Shown here in pieces: positions 1-9,199 of a stretch of 64,000 nucleotides of DNA (position 1 is its first letter; the number at the start of each line of letters is the position of its first letter). The DNA comes from Collinsella aerofaciens. Lineage in GTDB: Bacteria; Actinomycetota; Coriobacteriia; Coriobacteriales; Coriobacteriaceae. The notes under the pieces are model-generated. The model worked only from the letters and a program-made list of their open reading frames with translations. It was not told where the DNA came from and made no database searches. A program made the translations under genes and the position numbers. The stretch lies in the NCBI RefSeq assembly GCF_018785265.1, contig NZ_WQPK01000045.1:248001-312000 (forward strand). The letters run 5' to 3'.

Positions 1-350
1 TTAAGGACCCCGACGGTAAGCTCATCGCCGCCCTTGGCGACGGCGTTGCGACCCCTGCCGGTTGCACGGAGCTGACCGCAAACACTGAGGACGCGGCGCA
101 TGAGAAGCACGTGCCTGTTGTCGAGACCGAGCGCGACGGTCACGTGATTCGCGCCCGCGTTGGCTCGGTCGAGCACCCCAGCCTGCCCGAGCACTACATT
201 GAGTGGATCGCCCTTGAGGCCGAGGGCCGCTTAGAGGTCCATTACCTTGAGCCCGGCATGAAACCCGCGACGTTTTTCGCGGGCGGCTCCAAGACCGGTA
301 CCGTCTATGCCTACTGCAACCTGCACGGGCTGTGGTCCGCGACATTCTAG
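1..350 (+). CDS. Desulfoferrodoxin / superoxide reductase, 3' part only
   Basis: The reading frame is already open at the window edge (first full codon at base 3), so the N-terminus is missing. The visible part carries the superoxide reductase iron-site pattern: EKHVP, VEHP, HYIEW and a C-terminal CNLHGLW, which supply the His4-Cys ligands of the Fe centre. The enzyme reduces superoxide to hydrogen peroxide in the cytoplasm of anaerobes, using rubredoxin-type donors. Whether an N-terminal desulforedoxin Cys4 domain exists cannot be seen. The stop is TAG at 348-350. Confidence 0.88.
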   Translation, partial: KDPDGKLIAALGDGVATPAGCTELTANTEDAAHEKHVPVVETERDGHVIRARVGSVEHPSLPEHYIEWIALEAEGRLEVHYLEPGMKPATFFAGGSKTGTVYAYCNLHGLWSATF

Positions 351-467
351 GAGCGCGCCCCCGCTCGGGGTATCATAGCTAGCATATGCACATGCAAGCG
401 CCGGCTGCATTATGCGGTCGGCGCTTTTACTACGATTTCGATGGTTTACGACGGAAAGGGCTGAGCC

Positions 468-2453
468 ATGAAGCTCGCGCTTGCACAGATCGATATGCGC
501 CTTGGGGATGTTGAGGGCATTTGCGGCCGCATCGAGGACCAGGCTCGTCTGGCCCACGAGCGCGGGGCGCGCGTGCTGTGCGTTCCGGCTCCGCTCTTTA
601 TGGGCGCCATGCCCGGTGGCCTGGTGGGCGCTGCCGACTTTGAGCACGACGTGCTTGCCGGTTTGACTGGTGTCGCCGAGCGTATCCAGGAGCTTGACAT
701 GATCTGCATCGTGCCCGCGGCGGTTTCGTTTGAGGGCCAACCGCTGCTCGACTACATGATGCTCAAGGACGGTCATGTGGTGCCGGCGCGTTCGAGCATT
801 GCCCTGCAGCGTGGCGAGAACAACGACACGCGTTGGGCGCCGCCGGTGTTCGACGTGGACGGCGTGCGCATCGCCGTGATTTTTGACTTGGACCGCGAGC
901 TCGAGATGTTGCCGACCGGCGTCGACCTCATCGCGTATTTCCAATTCAACGCGTTTGACATGACCGACCGCGAGACTGCCGCCATTGCCGCCGTTCGCAG
1001 CGGCGCCTACCGCAAGATCGCATCCAAGCGCAGCGTGTGGTTTGCCTGCATGGCGCCGGTCGGTGCCTATGACGAGTCGGTGTATACCGGCGGTTCGTTT
1101 GTGCTCGACGACTGCGGTCGCGTGGTGGCCCAGGCGCCGTGTTTTGAGGAGAGCCTGCTGGTTCAGGAGATTCAGCGCGGCGTGATGCTCGATGCCCTGG
1201 AAGATCACGAACTGCCCGAGTTCCGTTCCGAGGAGTGGTTGTGGCAGGCGCTGGTGCTCGCCGTGCGCGACAACGCTCGGGCCCACGGTGCGTCGCGTGC
1301 TGTGGTGGCACTCGAGGGTGACCTGCCGTCATCCCTGCTGGCGGCGCTGGCCGTTGACGCTCTGGGTCCGCGTAACGTAATTGGCCTGGTGCTGGGGCGC
1401 AACCGTATCTTTACGCCGGCGCAGGAGGAGGCCGAGGCTGCCCGCTGTGCCGCCGTCCGCGCCATTGCCGAGCGTCTGCACATTCGCACTGTCGAGCGCG
1501 ATGCACCGGATGCGGCACGTGTGCTCGATCGCGACGTGTCGGCGGGCGATGCCGAGCGTCTGCGCTCGCGCACGCTGGGCCTCATGCTGGAGGACACGGC
1601 GCTCGAGCTGGGTGCGATGGCGCTGAGCCCGCTGTCCAAAACCGAGTATGCGCTGGCGGCGCCGGCGCTTTGCGGCGGTTACCAGGGCGACTTTGCGCCC
1701 TTTGGCGATGTGTACCTGTCGACGCTTGAGTTTGTGGCGCGTGTGCGCAACCGCACGTCTGCCGTGGTGCCCCAAGAGCTCGTGACGCTCAACGCGGTGG
1801 AAGATTGTATGGAGCGCGTGCTGGCGCAGGCGCTCTCGACGCTCGACGGTCCGGTCGATATGCTCGACCGCGCGGCACAGCTGCTCGGCGGGCTTGAGCC
1901 GGGTGAGGTCGATGGCGCGCTCGAGGCGCACGTGGACCGCAATCGAGCTTTCGACGACATCCCGATGGCCGCCGGCAAGCCCGAGGCTTGCTCGCTGCTG
2001 CTGATGCTCGTGCGTCAGGGCGAGGCCGCCCGCCGCATGCTGCCGACGGCGCCGATCGTCTCGGCCCGTTCGTTTGTTGAGCGCGCCTGGCCGTACATGC
2101 TCGCGTGGTCCGACCTGGGGCTGAGCGGCAAGGAACGCATGACGGTCGATGCGCTGGCGCGCGCCGAGGTGAACCGCTTTGCCGACGAGGATACAAGCGA
2201 GCGCATGCGTGGCGAGATGATGGGCATATTGGGTGACCTGTTGGGCATTTCGCCCGAGCAGATGGAGGAGCTGCGCTCTGAGGACGGTCAGCGTCGTTTA
2301 CACGAGGGAATGAAAAAGTTCGAGGGCGAGGTTCAGGACGCCATCGATAAGATGATGGGCGGTCAGGGCGGCTCGCAAGGTAGTCCCCAGGGTGGCCCGA
2401 TGCCGCACCCGCCAGTAGATCCGAGGCAGTTCCCCTTTTTCTCGCAGAACTAA
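468..2453 (+). CDS. NAD synthetase-like protein (NadE fold) with degenerate active sites
   Basis: The 661-residue protein has the two-domain layout of glutamine-dependent NAD+ synthetase: an N-terminal nitrilase-type domain (about 1-240) and an ATP-pyrophosphatase domain (about 250-520). It aligns through family motifs such as VYTGGSFVLD, LLAALAVDALG and GDFAPFGDVY. The key residues are gone: the nitrilase Glu is Ala41, the Lys is Arg108, the nucleophilic Cys is Phe139 (IFD instead of ICED), and the SGGxDS PP-loop reads EGDLPS at 283-288. A C-terminal tail of about 140 residues ends in a Gly/Pro/Gln-rich segment. It therefore looks like a pseudoenzyme, perhaps regulatory or scaffolding. The start is ATG 468 behind an AAAGGG site. 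It lies alone upstream of ruvC. Confidence 0.8.
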   Translation: MKLALAQIDMRLGDVEGICGRIEDQARLAHERGARVLCVPAPLFMGAMPGGLVGAADFEHDVLAGLTGVAERIQELDMICIVPAAVSFEGQPLLDYMMLKDGHVVPARSSIALQRGENNDTRWAPPVFDVDGVRIAVIFDLDRELEMLPTGVDLIAYFQFNAFDMTDRETAAIAAVRSGAYRKIASKRSVWFACMAPVGAYDESVYTGGSFVLDDCGRVVAQAPCFEESLLVQEIQRGVMLDALEDHELPEFRSEEWLWQALVLAVRDNARAHGASRAVVALEGDLPSSLLAALAVDALGPRNVIGLVLGRNRIFTPAQEEAEAARCAAVRAIAERLHIRTVERDAPDAARVLDRDVSAGDAERLRSRTLGLMLEDTALELGAMALSPLSKTEYALAAPALCGGYQGDFAPFGDVYLSTLEFVARVRNRTSAVVPQELVTLNAVEDCMERVLAQALSTLDGPVDMLDRAAQLLGGLEPGEVDGALEAHVDRNRAFDDIPMAAGKPEACSLLLMLVRQGEAARRMLPTAPIVSARSFVERAWPYMLAWSDLGLSGKERMTVDALARAEVNRFADEDTSERMRGEMMGILGDLLGISPEQMEELRSEDGQRRLHEGMKKFEGEVQDAIDKMMGGQGGSQGSPQGGPMPHPPVDPRQFPFFSQN

Positions 2454-2590
2454 CTATGGGATAAGATTCGCTTCCAACCCCGATACTTCAACTAAGCATC
2501 TTGGCCCCGTTGTGTTATTCTAGAACAGACGTTCGTGAATGATGCGCGGGGCCCTGTCTTGCGCTGTGCTTGTGGCGAGGGGAGGTCGGC

Positions 2591-3112
2591 TTGGTTATCT
2601 TGGGCATTGACCCCGGTTTGGCTCATACGGGTTGGGGGATTATCGAGGAGCGGCGTGGCGAGGTTCGCTGCCGTGCCTACGGTTGCATCGAGACCAGCGC
2701 GGGCAGCCCGCTTGCGGTGCGCCTGTCGCATATCGCCCGTGACCTTAAGGATGTCGTCGAGCGTTATCGACCCGACACAGCTGCTGTCGAGAGCATCTAC
2801 TTTGGCGCCAACGTTCGCTCGGCCATCCCTACGGCGCATGCCCGCGGTGCTGCACTCGTGGCGCTTTCGGAATGCGCGCTCGAGATTGGCGAGTATACGC
2901 CTATGCAGATTAAGCAGGCTGTTGTGGGTACCGGCGCCGCGGACAAACGGCAGGTCGCGTATATGGTTCGTACGCTCACGCAGCTCGATCACGACCCGCA
3001 TCCCGACCATGCCGCCGATGCCCTGGCCTGCGCCATCTGTCACGTTAACCTCAGCCGCACCCGGGCACTTACCGGCGGCGAGTTCTATCAACAGAGAGGA
3101 ACCGGATACTGA
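2591..3112 (+). CDS. ruvC: Holliday junction resolvase RuvC
   Basis: This is the endonuclease that cuts Holliday junctions after RuvAB branch migration. Acidic catalytic residues sit in GIDPG near the N-terminus, AVESIYFG in the middle and PDHAADALA near the end. The chosen start is TTG 2591, placed 5-6 nt after a strong GAGGGGAGG site; this gives 173 residues, the normal family size. An upstream TTG at 2570 would add seven residues but lacks a ribosome site. The TGA stop overlaps the ruvA ATG (ATGA), so the ruvCAB genes are translationally coupled. Confidence 0.95.
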   Translation: MVILGIDPGLAHTGWGIIEERRGEVRCRAYGCIETSAGSPLAVRLSHIARDLKDVVERYRPDTAAVESIYFGANVRSAIPTAHARGAALVALSECALEIGEYTPMQIKQAVVGTGAADKRQVAYMVRTLTQLDHDPHPDHAADALACAICHVNLSRTRALTGGEFYQQRGTGY

Positions 3113-3732
3113 TGATCTCCCAGCTCCATGGAACGCTTGTCGAGGCCACGATGAGCTCGGCCGTTGTCGATGTATCGGGCGTGGGCTTTGAGCTCGGTAT
3201 TTCGGGCAGCACTGCCGCTACGCTGCCTACGCCCGGCGGCGAGGTCCGCCTGTATACCCGTATGCAGGTGCGCGAGGATGCCGTGACGCTCTTTGGCTTT
3301 GCCTCCAAGGACGAGCGCACGATGTTTGACCGGCTCGTGTCCGTGTCGGGTGTCGGCCCGCGCCTGGCGCTTGCCGTGCTCTCCACCTATACCGTGGGAC
3401 AGCTGTATTCCCTGGTAATGGCCGAGGATGACAAAGACATGGCCAAGGTGCCCGGTGTGGGCAAAAAGACCGCGCAGCGTCTGATCCTGGAGCTCAAGAG
3501 CACCTTTGCCAAGGACAAGGGCTTTGTGCCGGTCGACGTGATTCCCGGCCAGGTTGCGATGCCGGTTCCCGCCGCCGCTCCTTCGGCGATTGATGACGCT
3601 CGTGCGGCGCTCCTTTCCATGGGCTTTAGCCCGCAGGAGACCGATGTTGCCCTGAGCGGGTATGATGGGCAGAATATGCGTGTCGAGGATCTGCTCGGCG
3701 CGGCGCTTAAGCGACTTGGAATGGATGCGTGA
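3112..3732 (+). CDS. ruvA: Holliday junction branch migration protein RuvA
   Basis: The 206-residue protein matches RuvA: an N-terminal OB fold ([13 protein letters not shown]), a central tandem helix-hairpin-helix region with [14 protein letters not shown] and [17 protein letters not shown] for junction DNA binding, a Pro/Ala-rich flexible linker at about 145-160, and a C-terminal UBA-like domain III that contacts RuvB. It overlaps ruvC by one base at its start and ruvB at its end. It works as a tetramer that holds the four-way junction while RuvB drives migration. Confidence 0.96.
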   Translation: MISQLHGTLVEATMSSAVVDVSGVGFELGISGSTAATLPTPGGEVRLYTRMQVREDAVTLFGFASKDERTMFDRLVSVSGVGPRLALAVLSTYTVGQLYSLVMAEDDKDMAKVPGVGKKTAQRLILELKSTFAKDKGFVPVDVIPGQVAMPVPAAAPSAIDDARAALLSMGFSPQETDVALSGYDGQNMRVEDLLGAALKRLGMDA

Positions 3733-4799
3733 TGTGGGAAGCCGATGACTCTCAGGACCTGTGGGCGACGCCCGGCAACTCGCCGGCGGCATCCATGGCG
3801 CACGGCGAGCGCATGGTGGGCTCGGAGCTGACGGCCGAGGACCTCGATGTCGACCGCACTTTGCGCCCCCAGCGCCTGGACGATTACTGCGGTCAGGAGC
3901 ACATCAAACAGAGCCTACGCGTGCTGATCGAGGCGGCGCAGAGTCGTGGCGAGACGCTCGACCACGTGATCTTCTCGGGCCCTCCGGGTCTGGGCAAGAC
4001 CACGCTGGCTACGGTTATCGCCAACGAGCTGGGCGCTCAGATCAAGACGACAAGCGGCCCGGCCATCGCGCGCACCGGTGACCTGGCGGCCATCCTGACT
4101 AACTTGCAGCCGGGTGACGTGCTGTTTATCGACGAGATTCACCGTCTGAACCGTTCGGTCGAGGAAGTTCTGTATCCCGCGATGGAGGACTTTGCGCTCG
4201 ATATCGTGATCGGTAAAGGCCCCGCCGCACGTTCGATTCGCCTAGATATCCCCAAGTTTACGCTGGTGGCGGCAACGACTCGCTCAGGTATGTTGACCGG
4301 CCCGTTGCGCGACCGCTTCGGCATTTCGTATCGCCTGGACTACTACACGGTCGAGGAGCTCGCCCAGATTGTGACGCGCTCGGCGACTATTCTGGGTGTG
4401 ACGATCGACCATCCCAGCGCACTCGAGATCGGCTCGCGTTCGCGCGGTACGCCGCGCTTGGCCAACCGTCTGCTCAAACGCGTGCGTGACTATGCACAGG
4501 TGCGCGGCAGCGGTCCTATCGAGCTCGATATCTGCCGTCAGGCACTCGAGTTCTTTGAGATCGACGAGCTCGGCCTGGACTGGATGGACATTCGCATCTT
4601 GGAGACGCTTGCCAAGACGTTCTCCGGCCGTGCCGTGGGCCTGACGACGCTTGCCAGCGCGGTGGGCGAGGACCCGGGAACGCTCGAGGATGTCTATGAG
4701 CCTTATCTGCTGCAGTGCGGCTTGATGATTCGCACGCCCCAGGGCCGCCAGGCAACGCTTCGCACCTTTGAGCACTTGGGTATCGAACCTACTGTTTAG
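3732..4799 (+). CDS. ruvB: Holliday junction DNA helicase RuvB
   Basis: This AAA+ motor drives branch migration with RuvA. Walker A is GPPGLGKTT, Walker B is FIDEIHRL, sensor 1 is in VAATTRSG, the arginine-finger region is GPLRDRFG, and the winged-helix C-terminal domain ends with TPQGRQA. The start is ATG 3732, overlapping the ruvA TGA; a GTG one codon earlier at 3729 is in frame. An acidic N-terminal extension of about 35 residues precedes the conserved [12 protein letters not shown] gap of about 150 nt follows before fhs. Confidence 0.96.
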   Translation: MWEADDSQDLWATPGNSPAASMAHGERMVGSELTAEDLDVDRTLRPQRLDDYCGQEHIKQSLRVLIEAAQSRGETLDHVIFSGPPGLGKTTLATVIANELGAQIKTTSGPAIARTGDLAAILTNLQPGDVLFIDEIHRLNRSVEEVLYPAMEDFALDIVIGKGPAARSIRLDIPKFTLVAATTRSGMLTGPLRDRFGISYRLDYYTVEELAQIVTRSATILGVTIDHPSALEIGSRSRGTPRLANRLLKRVRDYAQVRGSGPIELDICRQALEFFEIDELGLDWMDIRILETLAKTFSGRAVGLTTLASAVGEDPGTLEDVYEPYLLQCGLMIRTPQGRQATLRTFEHLGIEPTV

Positions 4800-4945
4800 A
4801 GATGGGTTTGTTTTGGCTGGTCTGTAGGCTATCGCTGGGCATCGGGTAAACATATCGCCGTTCGTCGGTTACGGGCGTTTTACTATTGCGCGCGCGTGCT
4901 ATGCTGGATTGGTCTTTTTCTCATCCGGTAACGAAAGGACTGCCC

Positions 4946-6613
4946 ATGCCTACTGACATCGAAATCGCACGTTCCGTCACGCCGCTGCCCATTACCGAGG
5001 TTGCCAAGAACGCCGGCGTCGACGTAAAGCATCTGATTCCGTACGGCTTCGACAAGGCTAAGGTCGACTACTCTCTGCTCAACGAGCCAACTGATCACCA
5101 GGCCAAGCTTGTCCTCGTGACCGCTATCAATCCCACGCCCGCAGGCGAGGGCAAGACCACCACGACCATTGGCCTGGCCGACGGCCTGCGCCGTCGCGGC
5201 GTCAAGAGCGCCGTGGCCCTGCGCGAGCCTTCGCTCGGTCCCGTGTTTGGCGTGAAGGGCGGTGCCGCCGGTGGCGGTTGGGCCCAGGTCATCCCCATGG
5301 AGGACATCAACCTGCACTTTACCGGCGACTTCCATGCTATCGGTGCCGCCAACAACCTGCTGGCCGCCATGCTCGACAACCATATTCAGCAGGGCAACCA
5401 GCTCGGTATCGATGTTAAGCGCATCACCTGGAAGCGCGTTGTCGATATGAACGACCGTCAGCTGCGCCATGTCATCGACGGTATTGGCGGCAAGGCCCAG
5501 GGCGTGCCGCGCGAGGACGGCTTCGATATCACCGTTGCCTCCGAGGTCATGGCGATCCTGTGCCTGTCCACGAGCATTAACGATCTTAAGGAGCGCTTGG
5601 GCGAGATCGTTGTCGGCTATAGCTATGCCGGCGAGCCTGTCCGCGCCCGCGACCTTAAGGCTCAGGGTGCCATGGCGGCCCTGCTCAAGGATGCGCTCAA
5701 GCCCAATCTGGTGCAGACGCTCGAGGGTACACCCGCGTTTGTCCACGGCGGTCCCTTCGCCAACATTGCCCACGGCTGCAACTCCATCATGGCCACGCGT
5801 ATGGCTATGCGTTTTGGCGATGTCGCCATTACCGAGGCAGGCTTTGGTGCCGACCTGGGTGCCGAGAAATTCCTGGACATCAAGTGCCGCATGACGGGCG
5901 TTCGTCCCAACGCCGTCGTGGTCGTCGCGACCGCTCGCGCCCTTAAGTACAACGGCGGTGTTGCCAAGGCCGATCTTAACGAGGAGAACCTCGAGGCCCT
6001 TAAGGCTGGTATGCCCAACCTGCTGCGTCACGTCGACAACATCCAAAACGTCTACGGTCTGCCCTGCGTGGTCGCCATTAACCGCTTCCCGACGGACACC
6101 GAGGCCGAACTCGAGCTCATCGAGTCCGAGTGCCAGAAGCTGGGCGTCAATGTGAAGCTGTCCGAGGTCTGGGCCAAGGGCGGCGAGGGCGCGCTCGATC
6201 TGGCCGATGAGGTCATGCGTCTGATTGAGCAGCCGAGCGAGCTCAAGTTTGCCTACGAGGACGGTGCCGATGTGGCCGACGCCCTGGAGGCTGTTGCCAC
6301 CAAGGTCTACCGCGCCGACGGCGTCGACTTTACGCCGGCTGCCAAGCGTCAGCTCGCCGAGTTGCGCGAGAACGGCTTTGGCAACCTGCCGGTATGCGTG
6401 GCCAAGACGCAGTACAGCTTTAGCGACAACGCCAAGGCCCTGGGCGCTCCCGAGAATTTCCGCATCACCGTGCGCGAGCTCAAGGTTTCCGCCGGTGCCC
6501 ACTTCGTGGTCGCGCTGACCGGCAGCGTCCTGACCATGCCGGGCCTGCCCAAGGTTCCCGCGGCCGAGAACATCGACGTCGACAACGACGGCAACATCAC
6601 CGGCCTGTTCTAA
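4946..6613 (+). CDS. fhs: Formate--tetrahydrofolate ligase
   Basis: The 555-residue enzyme forms 10-formyl-THF from formate, THF and ATP. The nucleotide loop is [18 protein letters not shown], followed by [19 protein letters not shown] and the folate-site GKAQGVPRE region; length and order are typical. The start at ATG 4946 follows a GAAAGGA site, whereas an upstream in-frame ATG at 4886 has none. It appears to be a single-gene transcript, closed by a strong terminator. It supplies 10-formyl-THF to the fchA/folD pair found at 16.4-17.9 kb. Confidence 0.96.
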   Translation: MPTDIEIARSVTPLPITEVAKNAGVDVKHLIPYGFDKAKVDYSLLNEPTDHQAKLVLVTAINPTPAGEGKTTTTIGLADGLRRRGVKSAVALREPSLGPVFGVKGGAAGGGWAQVIPMEDINLHFTGDFHAIGAANNLLAAMLDNHIQQGNQLGIDVKRITWKRVVDMNDRQLRHVIDGIGGKAQGVPREDGFDITVASEVMAILCLSTSINDLKERLGEIVVGYSYAGEPVRARDLKAQGAMAALLKDALKPNLVQTLEGTPAFVHGGPFANIAHGCNSIMATRMAMRFGDVAITEAGFGADLGAEKFLDIKCRMTGVRPNAVVVVATARALKYNGGVAKADLNEENLEALKAGMPNLLRHVDNIQNVYGLPCVVAINRFPTDTEAELELIESECQKLGVNVKLSEVWAKGGEGALDLADEVMRLIEQPSELKFAYEDGADVADALEAVATKVYRADGVDFTPAAKRQLAELRENGFGNLPVCVAKTQYSFSDNAKALGAPENFRITVRELKVSAGAHFVVALTGSVLTMPGLPKVPAAENIDVDNDGNITGLF

Positions 6614-6639
6614 GCTCGCTGCTCATAGCTGCTAGCCCG

Positions 6640-6674
6640 CCCCGCCGTGCCCACAAGGCCCGGCGGGGTTTTTT
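6640..6674 (+). terminator. Rho-independent terminator of fhs
   Basis: CCCCGCCG (6640-6647) pairs with CGGCGGGG (6661-6668) and is followed directly by six T residues. Confidence 0.9.
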
Positions 6675-6791
6675 ATCCTTAGGCTCGCGCATGTCTTGTA
6701 GATACCGACGGGCTCTGCCCATCATAGGCTTTTGCGCGGGTAGAATGCATGGATAACTTGAGGCTCACGCGCGACGGAAAGGAATCGTTGC

Positions 6792-7781
6792 ATGGATCAG
6801 GACAAGACAACCGTGATGGGCGGCTACGGTTCCGCGCAGGCTGGCGATAGCGCCGATGCGACCCGCGTTGTTTCCAACCCCGGTTATACCGACCCCGCCG
6901 CGACGCAGCCTTCTGCCGAGCCCACCCGGGTTATGGGCTATGGCGACACGGCGCAGGATTCTTACGCTGCATCTTCGCAAGGCCCCTATGGCAACGCAGC
7001 TCCGGATCCGTTTGATTGCGCGCCGCAGGATTCTTATGCTGCCTCGACGCCGAATCCCTATGACAACCTGCCGCAGAATCCCATTCCGCAGCCTCAGCAG
7101 ACGACGTATATGCCTCGCACGGCGCAGCCTCGCTACGAGTCGCGCGAGCCGTATCGCGAGTACCCCAAGTCGATTCCGCAATATGGCGAGGACGAGGAGA
7201 AGAGGCCGTCGCGTTCGTCGAGCGCGATCAAGAAGATCCTCATCGTACTGGCGATCTTCTTTGCGCTGTCGGTTGTGTTTGCCATCGTGTCGGGCATGCT
7301 CAACAAGCGAGGGAGTTCAACGGCCGATGCCACTGCCGAGCAAACCGAGCCCGCCTCGTCTAGCACCGTTGATTTGAGCGATATCCCGGGGCAGTACTGG
7401 TCCAACGCCAAGAAGATCCTCAAGTCGCGCGGCGCCGATCTTTCGAATGCCGTGGTCCTGACTGATGATGGCTCAACGCCCGTCGTCGATGCCAACTGGG
7501 TCGTTACTTCTGCCTACTATAACGACAGCGGCAACCTCGAAATTCAACTCACGCACAAGAACAGCTCGGGCAACTCGTCCGGCGGCCAAAGCGGTACCGA
7601 TAGCTCGAGCTCCAATACGCTGGAAGACTTGAGCAACAAGGCACAGGAGTTGGGAGACAAGGCGCAAGAGCTGGGCGACACGGCACAAAACCTGGGCGAT
7701 ACCGCGCAGAACTTGGGCGGCATGGCGACGGATGCCTGGAACGCCCTGCAAAACGGCATCTCGGGCGCGCAGGGAAACTAG
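6792..7781 (+). CDS. Single-pass membrane protein with PASTA-like extracellular domain
   Basis: No firm family assignment. The 329-residue protein has a Tyr/Pro/Gln-rich N-terminal cytoplasmic tail (about 1-145), one membrane helix (KKILIVLAIFFALSVVFAIV, about 147-170), and an outer part. The segment starting DIPGQYWSNAKKILKSRG resembles a PASTA domain (about 195-257). After a Gly/Ser linker comes a run of heptad-like repeats, AQELGDK, AQELGDT, AQNLGDT, AQNLGGM. The tail contains three [D/E]-x-T-[TR]-V motifs (KTTVMG, ATRVVS, PTRVMG) that look like kinase or FHA-type phospho-threonine sites. ATG 6792 follows GAAAGGA. It converges on the CDF gene, whose stop lies 18 nt away. Confidence 0.65.
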   Translation: MDQDKTTVMGGYGSAQAGDSADATRVVSNPGYTDPAATQPSAEPTRVMGYGDTAQDSYAASSQGPYGNAAPDPFDCAPQDSYAASTPNPYDNLPQNPIPQPQQTTYMPRTAQPRYESREPYREYPKSIPQYGEDEEKRPSRSSSAIKKILIVLAIFFALSVVFAIVSGMLNKRGSSTADATAEQTEPASSSTVDLSDIPGQYWSNAKKILKSRGADLSNAVVLTDDGSTPVVDANWVVTSAYYNDSGNLEIQLTHKNSSGNSSGGQSGTDSSSSNTLEDLSNKAQELGDKAQELGDTAQNLGDTAQNLGGMATDAWNALQNGISGAQGN

Positions 7782-7799
7782 CGGACGAGCGGAGCGGGG

Positions 7800-8981
7800 C
7801 TAAAGCTGTTCGGCCGGACGCTCGGGCGAACTAAAGCCCGAATCAAACGTGACGACGCACGAGACGTCGGGCCGGCGCTCGTGCACGATGCGCGTGACGA
7901 GCTCCAGCAGTTCCTCGTCGGATATGTCAAAGCCGTCGGGACGCACCAGGTCAAACGAAACGAACCCGTCGTGCTCGTGCAGGTCGTGGATGGAGAGCGC
8001 GGGATCGATCTGAATGACGCCGCGCTTGACCCAGCCGCGCAGGTCGTCGCCGGTGGTGGCGATGGGGTCGCAGTGCAGCGTGATGCCGATGCCCATCTGG
8101 CGCTTGATGTCGTGCTCGATGGTGTCCAGGATCTCGTGGTGTTCAAACGCGTCGCCCTCGCCGGGCATCTCTACGTGGGCGCTGGCAAACTGACGGCCGG
8201 GGCCGTAGTCGTGCACCATGAGGTCGTGCGTACCCAAGACCTGCGGATAGGACATGATCTTGTCGCGGATTGCCTGGACGAGCTTGGGGTCGGGCGCTTG
8301 CCCCAGCAACGGGCTGATGGCGTCGCGCACTAGGCCCATGCCGCTGATGCAGATGAAGATGCCCACACCCAGGCCTGCCCAGCCATCGAGGTCAAAGCCT
8401 GTCGTCTGCGAAATAAGCGCCGCCACCAAGACCGAGCCCGAGGTGATGACGTCGTTTTTGGAGTCCTGTGCCGTGGCGATGAGCGTCTCCGAGTCGATGC
8501 GATCGCCCAGCGTGCGGTTGAACGCTGCCATCCAGAGCTTAACGAGCATGGACGTAGCCAGTGCCGCAAGGGAAATAAACGTGTAAGCGGTGGGCGAGGG
8601 CTTGATGATCTTGGTGACCGACTCGAGGATCAGATTGATGCCGACGGCGCAAACCAGGACGGCGACGAACAGGCCGGCTAGGTACTCATAGCGACCGTGG
8701 CCATAGGGGTGGCCTTCGTCTGCCGGGCGGCTGGCAAGGCGGAACCCGAGCAGACTCACGATGTTGCTCGAGGCATCGGAGAGGTTGTTGAAAGCGTCGG
8801 CGATGAGGGAGACGGAGCCGGCGAGCAGGCCCGCGATGCCCTTGGCCAAGCACAGGGTGATGTTGAGGCCAATGCAGACGAGGCTTGCGGAAAAGCCCGC
8901 GTTGGTGCGGCAAGATGCATCGACCGGCTCGCTCTCGCTGCCGGGAACAAGCGTATGTACCAGCCGATTTACAAATAGCAT
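7800..8981 (-). CDS. Cation diffusion facilitator (CDF) family metal transporter
   Basis: The protein (393 residues) has the CDF signature region SVSLIADAFNNLSDASSN with the metal-site DxxND-like aspartates, HPYGHGRYEYLAGL after TM2 (second metal-site half), several further membrane helices and a C-terminal cytoplasmic metal-binding domain of about 150 residues (THDLMVHDYGPGRQFASAHVE). It should export Zn2+, Mn2+ or Fe2+ by proton antiport. ATG 8981 is preferred because GAGGA lies 8 nt upstream; in-frame ATGs further upstream lack a site. The C-terminal extension is longer than in minimal CDF proteins. Confidence 0.9.
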   Translation of the reverse strand: MLFVNRLVHTLVPGSESEPVDASCRTNAGFSASLVCIGLNITLCLAKGIAGLLAGSVSLIADAFNNLSDASSNIVSLLGFRLASRPADEGHPYGHGRYEYLAGLFVAVLVCAVGINLILESVTKIIKPSPTAYTFISLAALATSMLVKLWMAAFNRTLGDRIDSETLIATAQDSKNDVITSGSVLVAALISQTTGFDLDGWAGLGVGIFICISGMGLVRDAISPLLGQAPDPKLVQAIRDKIMSYPQVLGTHDLMVHDYGPGRQFASAHVEMPGEGDAFEHHEILDTIEHDIKRQMGIGITLHCDPIATTGDDLRGWVKRGVIQIDPALSIHDLHEHDGFVSFDLVRPDGFDISDEELLELVTRIVHERRPDVSCVVTFDSGFSSPERPAEQL

Positions 8982-9199
8982 AGCGGTCGTCCTCACAATC
9001 ATGTTTAAGGGGATAGTGTAGCTCGCGCGGGGGCGCCGTGCACCGATGCTCAGAAAATGCAGCAATAGTCTGCCGGTGCTAACGAGCGAGCCTTCTCGTC
9101 TGCCTGGGTGGTCCATTTTGGGCCACATGGGTATGGGCATGTGCCTGTTTGCTCGACATACTTAATGTCGACAGCCCCTGTGCAAAGGAGGACGTTTCC

